A stretch of DNA of 5,522 bases. It comes from Flavobacteriaceae bacterium UBA3179. GTDB lineage: Bacteria > Bacteroidota > Bacteroidia > Flavobacteriales > Flavobacteriaceae. The DNA lies in contig DEXR01000023.1 of NCBI GenBank assembly GCA_002364245.1, positions 30,476-35,997 on the forward strand, given 5' to 3'. Positions 1-5,522 of this stretch are shown here, one piece after another. Made by a program: the position numbers and the translations under genes. A model generated the notes under the pieces. It ran no database searches and was not told where the DNA came from. It saw only the letters and a list, made by a program, of their open reading frames with translations. Position 1 is the stretch's first letter; each line of letters starts with the position of its first letter.

Positions 1-507
1 GAGATTGCCAAAGAGTTTGTAAAGTTTAACGAACGGTGTTTTGTAAGGTTGTTGGGCGATATGCGTTCCTATAATTATGTTATGGTTCTTACCCACGATT
101 TTGATAGGATCCAATATAGAATTCGCGCAATCGATTTTGACCAACAGAGTTATGAAGGCAATGCTAAGGTTTACAAACCTCAATTTTTAAAAGAAAACAA
201 TAAATTGGTTAAAATGACAATGGGCTTGTTACAAGAAGAGTCCATTGAGCAATACAAACGGGAAGAACGTTCTTTATTAGCAAAAAGAGCGGTAAGTGAG
301 CAAAGCCGGTTAAAAGAAATCATGGATTGTATGAATAGTGACACCATTTCACCTCCTGAAAAGATAAATCAATTGAAAAAAGATCTTTTTAAACTAACTG
401 GTGATGTCAATTTTAAAAAATCGAAAAACATGGGCGAGATATTGCAAAGCGCCTTAGATTTCATCATCCGAAATTATAAAAATGAAAACCCTTACTATAT
501 TTCATAA
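1..507 (+). CDS. Conserved-looking protein of unknown function, C-terminal part (5' end outside window)
   Basis: The frame is open from base 1 to the TAA at 505-507, giving 168 visible residues; the TTG at 49 and ATG at 61 are probably internal, because coding-like sequence continues upstream of both. I do not recognise a named family. The visible part begins with a hydrophobic stretch, then Gly-Asp at residues 19-20 with Asn25 five residues after the Asp, then a strand ending in IDFD at residues 44-47. Asp-x4-Asn followed by a hydrophobic strand and Asp-Phe-Asp resembles the catalytic and metal-binding segments of kinase/aminoglycoside-phosphotransferase folds, so a kinase-like C-lobe is possible (inference). 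The remainder (about 75-168) is charged, Lys/Glu-rich and probably helical, with no membrane segment. It ends 97 bases before the pyruvate carboxylase gene, same strand; no functional link is visible. Certainty that it is coding is high, function is unknown. Confidence 0.85.
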   Translation, partial: EIAKEFVKFNERCFVRLLGDMRSYNYVMVLTHDFDRIQYRIRAIDFDQQSYEGNAKVYKPQFLKENNKLVKMTMGLLQEESIEQYKREERSLLAKRAVSEQSRLKEIMDCMNSDTISPPEKINQLKKDLFKLTGDVNFKKSKNMGEILQSALDFIIRNYKNENPYYIS

Positions 508-604
508 AAAAAAATCAGAAAATTAGTTAAAAATTATTATGCGTGCATAGTATTTTTTATCTTTAGCAGCATTTTAGTTTTTCAGAAAAAAGTCATACAA
601 CATC
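508..604 (+). other. Intergenic region upstream of pyc with a small inverted repeat
   Basis: This 97-base AT-rich gap holds an inverted repeat TATGC-GT-GCATA at 538-549, 56 bases before the pyc start. TATCTTTA at 558-565 matches the Bacteroidota -7 box TAnnTTTG except for the last base, but no TTG lies at the right distance upstream, so a promoter here is only possible. I see no convincing terminator for the upstream gene, so read-through into pyc cannot be excluded. Confidence 0.3.
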
Positions 605-3600
605 ATGGATATTAAAAAAGTATTAGTTGCCAACCGCGGAGAAATTGCCATACGTGTTTTTAGAGCGTGTACCGAGATAAATTTAACAACTGTTGCCGTT
701 TACACATATGAAGACCGCTACTCGCAACACCGATATAAGGCAGACGAAGCATACCAAATTGGTAAAGACGACGAGCCGTTAAAACCCTACTTAAACGGTG
801 ATGAAATTATTGCTCTCGCAAAAGCAAAAGGCGTCGATGCCATCCATCCTGGTTATGGTTTTTTATCTGAAAATTCTGAATTCGCTCGTAAATGTGCCGA
901 AGCTGGGGTCATATTTATTGGTCCAGACCCTAAAGTAATGGATGCCTTGGGTGATAAAATTACAGCCAAAAAAATTGCTGAAAAGTGCAAGGTACCAACC
1001 ATTAAAAGTAACGCAAAAGACCTTACTTCTTTAAAGATTGCCCTTTCTGAAGCTTCAACCATTGGATATCCAGTTATGCTAAAAGCTGCCTCAGGAGGCG
1101 GTGGTCGTGGCATGCGTATTATAAGAAATGATAACGACTTAAAAAATAATTTTGAGTCTGCTCAAAGTGAAGCTGGGAATGCCTTTGGCGACGACACCAT
1201 GTTTTTAGAAAAATATGTAGAAGAACCTAAGCATTTAGAAGTTCAAATCGTCGCCGACAACCACGGAAACATCCGTCATTTATATGAACGTGATTGCTCA
1301 GTACAACGCCGTCATCAAAAAGTGGTTGAAGTGGCACCTTCTTTTAATGTTTCAGAAAAAGTAAAACAATCGCTTTACAAATATGCCGTTTCTATTGCCG
1401 AAGAAGTAAGCTACAACAACGTAGGAACGGTAGAGTTTTTGGTAGATAAAAACGATAATGTTTTTTTTATTGAAGTAAATCCGCGAATTCAGGTGGAACA
1501 CACGGTTACTGAAATGGTAACAGGCATTGACTTGATTAAATCTCAAATCTTTATTGCTGGCGGTTATAAACTTTCGGATAAGCAGATTAAAATTTACGAT
1601 CAAGACTCGCTTAAAACCTACGGTTTTGCGCTGCAATGTAGATTAACGACTGAAGACCCTACCAATAATTTTACACCAGATTATGGCACGATTACCACCT
1701 ACCGAAGTGCTTCGGGGATGGGTATTCGCTTAGATGCCGGAAGTATTTACCAGTCGTACAGTATTAGTCCTTTTTTCGACTCGATGTTAGTAAAGGTTTC
1801 GGCACATGGTAGAACGTTGGATGGCGCGGTTCGAAAAATGGTTCGGGCATTAAAAGAGTTTAGAATTCGTGGTGTAAAAACCAATATTCACTTTCTTCAA
1901 AATGTCATTCAACACGACACCTTTAAAGAAGGAGCGGCGACGGTTAACTTTATTGGCAACACACCTTCCTTATTCGATGTAAAATTACCGCAAGATAGAA
2001 CAACAAAAATCACCAATTATTTAGGGGAAGTAATTGTAAACGGAAATCCCGATGTAAAGTTTATTGACGAGAATAAAAAATTCAGAAATCCTACTATCCC
2101 TATTTACAGTCCTGCAGAGAAATTCCCAAAAGGCACAAAAGATATGCTTACCGAAATGGGACCGGAAAAATTCTGTGCTTGGCTAAAAGACGAAAAGAAA
2201 ATTCATTATACCGATACGACCATTCGCGATGCGCACCAATCACTGTTAGCAACACGTATGCGAACCTACGATATGCTGAAAGTGGCTGAAAGCTATGCCA
2301 AAAACCACCCTAACACCTTTAGTATTGAAATGTGGGGCGGCGCTACCTTCGATGTCTGTATGCGCTTTTTAAACGAAAGTCCGTGGACGCGTTTACGAGA
2401 ATTACGGGAGCGCATACCTAATATTCTTTTTCAGATGTTGCTTCGAGGCAGTAACGGCGTAGGATACAAAGCCTATCCAGATAACTTAATCGAAAAATTT
2501 GTAGAGAAATCGTGGGAAAACGGTGTGGATCTTTTCCGCATATTCGATTCCCTAAACTGGGTGAAAGCGATGGAACCAAGCATTAACTATGTCCGAAACA
2601 AAACTGGCGGAATTGCAGAAGCAGCCATTAGTTATACCGGAGATATTTTAGATCCTAACGAAAGTAAGTACACGCTAAAATACTATACACAACTAGCAAA
2701 AGACTTAGAAAATGCCGGTGCGCATATGATTGCCATTAAAGACATGGCCGGTTTATTGAAACCGTATGCCGCAACCGAATTGGTTTCAGCTTTAAAGGAT
2801 ACGGTGAACATTCCGTTGCATTTGCATACACACGATACGTCTTCCATACAATCAGCCACCTATTTAAAAGCTATTGAAGCGGGCATAGATGTGGTTGATG
2901 TTGCCCTGGGCGGCCTGTCTGGCTTAACATCGCAGCCTAATTTTAACTCAGTTGTCGAAATGATGAAACGTCATGAACGAGCGCACGACTATGATATTAA
3001 AAAGTTAAATGAATTCTCTAATTATTGGGAAGATACCCGCGAGGTATATTACCCATTCGAGTCTGGTTTAAAAGCCGGAACTGCCGAAGTTTATCAACAC
3101 GAAATTCCCGGCGGGCAGTATTCAAACTTACGTCCGCAGGCTGAAGCATTGGGGCTGGCCGATCGGTTCCACGAAGTGACCAAAATGTATGAACGGGTAA
3201 ACGCGCTCTTCGGAAACTTGATAAAAGTAACCCCCAGTAGTAAAGTTGTGGGCGATATGGCCATTTTTATGGTCACCAACGATTTAACACCTGAAGATGT
3301 GATGCAACGCGGAAATGAAATTTCATTCCCAGAATCGGTTATCAATTTCTTTAAAGGAGATTTAGGGCAACCGCTCGGTGGTTTCCCAAAAGAGCTTCAA
3401 AAAATTATTTTACGAAATACCGATCCTTATACCGACAGACCGAATGCCCATTTAGAACCCATTGATTTTGATACAGAATATGCTGCGTTCCGTAAAAAAT
3501 TTCAGAAAGGATTCAGTCGTCCTATTGAATTTGAAGACTTTCTATCCTACAGCTTATACCCACGTGTTTTTGAACAAGCACACGAAAAGTATAAACTCTA

Positions 3601-4057
3601 TGGAAATTTAGCCATTCTTCCTACGAAAAATTTCTTCTACGGAATGAAACTGCGCGAAGAAGCTATTATTGAACTGGAAGAAGGAAAAACAATCATCGTA
3701 AAACTGCTTTCAGTAGGAATACCGAATGATGAAGGAATACGGATTGTGTTCTTCTCGGTAAACGGTGAAAACCGCTTTGTGGAAATTAAGGATAAATCCA
3801 TAAAAGTAGAAAAGGAAATTCATATTCCAGCAGACCCAGAAGATGCTAACCAATATGGTGCGCCGCTTCAAGGAATGTTATATAAAATGCTCGTTAAAAA
3901 AGGGCAAGAAATCGAGGAAAACGAACCCTTATTTGTTATTGAAGCGATGAAAATGGAAACTACCGTTACAGCCAACAAAGCTGGGAAAGTAAAATCCATC
4001 ACATTAAAGCCGGGCACTATGTTAATGAAAGGTGATTTAGTTGTGACGGTTGATTAA
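605..4057 (+). CDS. pyc: Pyruvate carboxylase, single-chain, biotin-dependent
   Basis: Cytoplasmic enzyme that carboxylates pyruvate to oxaloacetate using ATP and bicarbonate, replenishing the TCA cycle and feeding gluconeogenesis. The 1150 residues match the usual length of the single-polypeptide form. Biotin carboxylase comes first (about 1-450): VANRGEIAIR at 8-17, HPGYGFLSEN at 81-90, ATP-grasp glycine loop GGGGRGMR at 164-171, RRHQKV with Lys239, NPRIQVEH with Arg294 and Glu298, and CRLTTED with Arg346, all matching the E. coli AccC active site. The carboxyltransferase domain (about 530-800) has DTTIRDAHQ with Asp542, IKDMAG with Lys712 (the expected carboxylated lysine) and LHTHD with His741 and His743, the expected metal ligands; VTPSSKVVGD (875-884) holds the likely catalytic Thr876. 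The C-terminal carrier domain has EAMKMET, with biotinyl Lys1116 34 residues from the end. No key residue is missing. The ATG start puts the first BC motif at the normal distance; no Shine-Dalgarno site precedes it, as is usual in Bacteroidota. Confidence 0.98.
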   Translation: MDIKKVLVANRGEIAIRVFRACTEINLTTVAVYTYEDRYSQHRYKADEAYQIGKDDEPLKPYLNGDEIIALAKAKGVDAIHPGYGFLSENSEFARKCAEAGVIFIGPDPKVMDALGDKITAKKIAEKCKVPTIKSNAKDLTSLKIALSEASTIGYPVMLKAASGGGGRGMRIIRNDNDLKNNFESAQSEAGNAFGDDTMFLEKYVEEPKHLEVQIVADNHGNIRHLYERDCSVQRRHQKVVEVAPSFNVSEKVKQSLYKYAVSIAEEVSYNNVGTVEFLVDKNDNVFFIEVNPRIQVEHTVTEMVTGIDLIKSQIFIAGGYKLSDKQIKIYDQDSLKTYGFALQCRLTTEDPTNNFTPDYGTITTYRSASGMGIRLDAGSIYQSYSISPFFDSMLVKVSAHGRTLDGAVRKMVRALKEFRIRGVKTNIHFLQNVIQHDTFKEGAATVNFIGNTPSLFDVKLPQDRTTKITNYLGEVIVNGNPDVKFIDENKKFRNPTIPIYSPAEKFPKGTKDMLTEMGPEKFCAWLKDEKKIHYTDTTIRDAHQSLLATRMRTYDMLKVAESYAKNHPNTFSIEMWGGATFDVCMRFLNESPWTRLRELRERIPNILFQMLLRGSNGVGYKAYPDNLIEKFVEKSWENGVDLFRIFDSLNWVKAMEPSINYVRNKTGGIAEAAISYTGDILDPNESKYTLKYYTQLAKDLENAGAHMIAIKDMAGLLKPYAATELVSALKDTVNIPLHLHTHDTSSIQSATYLKAIEAGIDVVDVALGGLSGLTSQPNFNSVVEMMKRHERAHDYDIKKLNEFSNYWEDTREVYYPFESGLKAGTAEVYQHEIPGGQYSNLRPQAEALGLADRFHEVTKMYERVNALFGNLIKVTPSSKVVGDMAIFMVTNDLTPEDVMQRGNEISFPESVINFFKGDLGQPLGGFPKELQKIILRNTDPYTDRPNAHLEPIDFDTEYAAFRKKFQKGFSRPIEFEDFLSYSLYPRVFEQAHEKYKLYGNLAILPTKNFFYGMKLREEAIIELEEGKTIIVKLLSVGIPNDEGIRIVFFSVNGENRFVEIKDKSIKVEKEIHIPADPEDANQYGAPLQGMLYKMLVKKGQEIEENEPLFVIEAMKMETTVTANKAGKVKSITLKPGTMLMKGDLVVTVD

Positions 4058-4115
4058 TTTTTCTGAAACACTAAGTCATAGATTTTTAGAACCTAAAAAA
4101 TTAAAACCTTGGGTG

Positions 4116-4145
4116 TTGTTTTTCAAATAAATAATAGTACATTTG
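4116..4145 (+). promoter_or_regulatory. Bacteroidota-type promoter of the rplM-rpsI(-rpsB) operon
   Basis: TTG at 4116-4118 and TACATTTG at 4138-4145 are separated by 19 bases. This matches all fixed positions of the Bacteroidota primary sigma consensus (TTG, about 19 bases, TAnnTTTG). The start of transcription should lie about 5-8 bases after the -7 box, near 4150-4153, giving an rplM leader of about 65 bases. It sits in the gap after pyc, so the ribosomal operon has its own promoter. Confidence 0.85.
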
Positions 4146-4179
4146 CACCCCGATTTATCCAAAAGAAGGAATGTTTAAC

Positions 4180-4203
4180 CTGTTGGTAGGTGAATGCTAA
4201 CAG
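4180..4203 (+). promoter_or_regulatory. Hairpin in the rplM 5' leader, candidate autoregulatory element
   Basis: CTGTTGG at 4180-4186 can pair with CTAACAG at 4197-4203, a 7-bp stem with one G-U pair and a 10-base loop. It lies between the predicted transcript start and the probable GTG start at 4218, ending 14 bases before it. An alternative 4-bp pairing, ACCT 4178-4181 with AGGT 4188-4191, uses some of the same bases. Ribosomal protein genes often have leader structures bound by their own product, so that role is plausible here, but there is no evidence beyond pairing and position. Confidence 0.4.
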
Positions 4204-4217
4204 AAAAATTATTAAAA

Positions 4218-4673
4218 GTGGATACACTAAGTTATAAAACAATTTCAGCAAACAGCGCTACTGTAAACAAAGAGTGGTTGCATGTTGATGCTGATGGACA
4301 AACGCTTGGCCGCATGGCCAGTAAAGTAGCAAAAATGCTACGTGGCAAGCACAAGCCTAATTTTACTCCTCACGTAGATTGTGGAGACAACGTTGTTATT
4401 ACCAATGCAAGCAAAATTGTATTGACTGGAAATAAGTGGACCGAAAAACAATACATTCGTCACACAGGATATCCAGGTGGGCAACGTAGCTTAACTGCAG
4501 AAGAACTATACGGTAAGGATCCTGCGAGAGTAGTGGAAAAAGCTGTAAAAGGGATGTTGCCTAAAAATAAGTTAGGTGCAGAACTTTTCAGAAACCTTAA
4601 AGTATATGCAGGTGCTGAGCACGACCAAGAGGCACAAAAACCAAAAACCATTAACCTTAACGATATCAAGTAA
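4218..4673 (+). CDS. rplM: 50S ribosomal protein L13 (uL13)
   Basis: Early-assembling protein of the large ribosomal subunit that binds 23S rRNA. With the GTG at 4218 it has 151 residues, starting MDTLSYKTISAN, which is how flavobacterial L13 proteins start and their usual length. An ATG at 4194 in frame would add eight residues (MLTEKLLK) that the family lacks; that ATG lies in the loop of the leader hairpin, while the GTG follows an A-rich stretch typical of Bacteroidota starts, so GTG is preferred. Diagnostic segments, numbered from GTG, are GQTLGR near the N-terminus, HTGYPGGQRSL at about 82-92 and the L13 signature from VKGMLP to VYAG at about 110-132. It is the first gene of the operon, driven by the promoter at 4116-4145, and its stop codon overlaps the rpsI start. 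Identity is certain; the start is likely but not proven. Confidence 0.95.
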   Translation: MDTLSYKTISANSATVNKEWLHVDADGQTLGRMASKVAKMLRGKHKPNFTPHVDCGDNVVITNASKIVLTGNKWTEKQYIRHTGYPGGQRSLTAEELYGKDPARVVEKAVKGMLPKNKLGAELFRNLKVYAGAEHDQEAQKPKTINLNDIK

Positions 4674-5059
4674 TGGAAGTTATTCACAAAATAGGAAGAA
4701 GAAAAACCGCTGTTGCGCGTGTGTACCTTTCTGATGGAAAAGGAAATATCACCATCAACAAACGTGATATGGAAAAGTACTTTACCACAGGTACATTACA
4801 ATATAAAGTTAAACAAGCTCTTATGTTAACTGAAAATGACAAGAATTTTGACATTTCAGTAAACGTATTTGGAGGAGGAATCACTGGACAAGCTGAAGCT
4901 ATCCGTTTGGCCTTATCTAGAGCTATGTGTGAGCTTAATGAAGAAAACAGAAGTATTTTAAAACCAGAAGGTTTATTAACCAGAGATCCAAGAATGGTTG
5001 AGCGTAAGAAATTCGGACAGAAGAAAGCGCGTAAGAAATTCCAATTCTCAAAACGTTAA
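4673..5059 (+). CDS. rpsI: 30S ribosomal protein S9 (uS9)
   Basis: Small-subunit protein of the 30S head whose C-terminal tail reaches the P-site tRNA anticodon stem. The 128 residues match the bacterial family length. The N-terminus has GRRKTAVARV at 8-17, the S9 signature GGGITGQAEAIRLALSRAM lies at 67-85, and the basic tail KKARKKFQFSKR at 117-128 ends in the conserved Ser-Lys-Arg. The start ATG shares one base with the rplM stop (TAATG at 4671-4675), so translation is probably coupled to rplM and keeps L13 and S9 equimolar. No independent ribosome binding site is seen. The rplM-rpsI pair is conserved across bacteria; no truncation or unusual residue is seen. Confidence 0.98.
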   Translation: MEVIHKIGRRKTAVARVYLSDGKGNITINKRDMEKYFTTGTLQYKVKQALMLTENDKNFDISVNVFGGGITGQAEAIRLALSRAMCELNEENRSILKPEGLLTRDPRMVERKKFGQKKARKKFQFSKR

Positions 5060-5066
5060 TACAACC

Positions 5067-5088
5067 GTGCCATTGGTTTCAATGGCAC
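5067..5088 (+). terminator. Perfect 9-bp hairpin just after rpsI; weak terminator, attenuator or processing element
   Basis: GTGCCATTG at 5067-5075 pairs fully with CAATGGCAC at 5080-5088 around a GTTT loop, beginning 7 bases after the rpsI stop. The bases that follow (ATCAGTTCATATT) are AT-rich but do not form the run of T expected of a strong intrinsic terminator. It may cause partial termination between rpsI and rpsB, protect the 3' end of an rplM-rpsI message, or be part of the rpsB leader. The stem is certain at sequence level, the role is not. Confidence 0.5.
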
Positions 5089-5113
5089 ATCAGTTCATAT
5101 TATATTTATTATT

Positions 5114-5217
5114 TAACAAGCTGTTATTCCGTATGTCGCGGAAGTTAGTTTAGCATCTAAACCAAGTCCTAGTACAGGAAAGGTTGCTATCTAAACAGGA
5201 ACGTAAACTAAAACAAA
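5114..5217 (+). promoter_or_regulatory. Structured leader before rpsB, candidate S2 autoregulatory RNA
   Basis: The 158-base rpsI-rpsB gap is much longer than the one-base overlap between rplM and rpsI and is full of complementary segments. In order: TAACA-AGC-TGTTA (5114-5126); TTCCG (5127-5131) with CGGAA (5139-5143); GTTTAG (5148-5153) with CTAAAC at 5157-5162 or again at 5191-5196. In the long form AACC (5160-5163) pairs with GGTT (5182-5185) and TCCT (5167-5170) with AGGA (5176-5179), a nested 14-bp arm. TTAGTTTA (5145-5152) can instead pair with TAAACTAA (5204-5211), just before the start codon. Mutually exclusive pairings fit a leader switching between open and closed states. S2 autoregulation through an rpsB leader is known in gammaproteobacteria; a similar role here is inference. 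TATATTTA at 5101-5108 is a poor -7 box, so a separate rpsB promoter is possible but unsupported. Confidence 0.4.
5155..5196 (+). repeat. Short direct repeat ATCTAAAC in the rpsB leader
   Basis: ATCTAAAC occurs at 5155-5162 and 5189-5196, 34 bases apart, in the related settings GCATCTAAACC and GCTATCTAAACA. ACAGGAA is also repeated at 5174-5180 and 5195-5201. Both ATCTAAAC copies complement the GTTTAG at 5148-5153, so the repeat creates competing partners for one strand. Confidence 0.6.
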
Positions 5218-5522
5218 ATGGCAGACAACAAAGAAGTTAAGTCGTTACTTGACGCAGGTGTACACTTTGGTCACCTAACCCGTAAATGGAACCCGAACAT
5301 GGCACCATATATCTATATGGAGCGTAATGGGATTCACATTATCAACCTTTACAAAACAGCTGCAAAACTTGATGAAGCTAACGAAGCTTTAAAGAAAATT
5401 GCAGCCAGCGGAAGAAAAATTCTTTTCGTAGCTACTAAAAAACAAGCTAAAGACATCGTTTCAGAAAAAGCGAGCGAAGCTAAAATGCCATACATTACCG
5501 AGCGTTGGCCTGGTGGTATGCT
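5218..5522 (+). CDS. rpsB: 30S ribosomal protein S2 (uS2), N-terminal part, truncated by the window end
   Basis: Small-subunit protein located between the head and body of the 30S subunit, joining late in assembly and needed for S1 binding where S1 is present. The first 101 codons are visible and the frame is open to the window edge; full-length S2 proteins are roughly 230-260 residues or more. The hallmark N-terminal block AGVHFGHLTRKWNPNM lies at 13-28, followed by MERNGIHIINLYKT, the FVATKKQAK segment (about 70-78) and RWPGGM at the window end, all typical of S2. The ATG follows an A-rich run with no Shine-Dalgarno site, as expected in Bacteroidota, and no start upstream in frame looks better. 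It follows rpsI on the same strand after a structured spacer, so it may be co-transcribed from the rplM promoter, with a leader giving it separate control. Confidence 0.97.
   Translation, partial: MADNKEVKSLLDAGVHFGHLTRKWNPNMAPYIYMERNGIHIINLYKTAAKLDEANEALKKIAASGRKILFVATKKQAKDIVSEKASEAKMPYITERWPGGM

Noticed and set aside
558..565. TATCTTTA as the pyc promoter -7 box
   Set aside because: It misses the final G of TAnnTTTG and has no TTG about 19 bases upstream, so it is mentioned only as a possibility.
853..1113. Minus-strand open frame inside pyc (86 codons)
   Set aside because: It lies opposite the strongly conserved biotin carboxylase/ATP-grasp region of pyc, and its product is low-complexity and proline-rich at the start with no recognisable family; it is a shadow of the real gene.
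1352..1636. Minus-strand open frame inside pyc (94 codons)
   Set aside because: It lies opposite conserved pyc sequence, including the NPRIQVEH motif, and its translation is unlike a known protein.
3094..3345. Minus-strand open frame inside the carboxyltransferase part of pyc
   Set aside because: It overlaps conserved coding sequence in full with no own start signals or family resemblance.
4083..4099. TTTTTAG-AAC-CTAAAAA hairpin after pyc as a terminator
   Set aside because: The 7-bp stem is almost all A-T with only one G-C pair, has a 3-base loop and no T-run after it; in such AT-rich DNA this is likely chance. A pyc terminator is therefore not assigned.
4460..4884. Two minus-strand open frames opposite rplM and rpsI
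   Set aside because: Both lie fully within or across certain ribosomal protein genes and translate to cysteine/serine-rich sequence without family resemblance.
5146..5153. TAGTTTAG as a -7 box for an rpsB promoter
   Set aside because: One fixed position differs and the base triplet at the right upstream distance is TTA, not TTG; the same bases are better explained as the pairing segment of the leader.
5197..5200. AGGA as a Shine-Dalgarno site for rpsB
   Set aside because: It lies 17 bases before the ATG, too far, and Bacteroidota genes generally do not rely on Shine-Dalgarno sites.

Overview
The window comes from the chromosome of a Bacteroidota bacterium, most likely a member of the Flavobacteriaceae. 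Three things point there: AT-rich intergenic DNA with a TTG-N19-TAnnTTTG promoter (the Bacteroidota primary sigma consensus), A-rich start regions without Shine-Dalgarno sites, and ribosomal proteins L13, S9 and S2 whose sequences read as flavobacterial. All genes are on the + strand. I cannot name the genus from sequence alone.

Layout: (1) 1-507 is the 3' end of an unrecognised protein whose start lies off the window. It carries a D-x4-N ... IDFD pattern reminiscent of the catalytic loop and metal-binding segment of kinase/aminoglycoside-phosphotransferase folds. (2) 605-4057 is a complete single-chain pyruvate carboxylase (1150 aa; biotin carboxylase, carboxyltransferase and biotin carrier domains), the anaplerotic enzyme that makes oxaloacetate from pyruvate and bicarbonate. 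(3) From 4116 a ribosomal protein operon begins: a clear promoter, a short structured leader, rplM (L13), rpsI (S9) overlapping it by one base, a 158-base spacer rich in potential RNA structure, and rpsB (S2), cut by the window end. In Bacteroidota this cluster usually continues into tsf (not seen here).

The protein content is mainly housekeeping and I see no mobile element, CRISPR array, tRNA or defence system. The less routine material is RNA-level. The spacer before rpsB has a perfect 9-bp hairpin followed by a chain of short hairpins, with one segment (GTTAGTTTAG) able to pair with three downstream sites, the last only 6 bases before the rpsB start codon. The rplM leader has a 7-bp hairpin between the promoter and the probable GTG start. 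Both are reasonable candidates for ribosomal-protein autoregulatory leaders, but this is inferred from base pairing by eye. The kinase-like motif in the first gene is the other point worth following.
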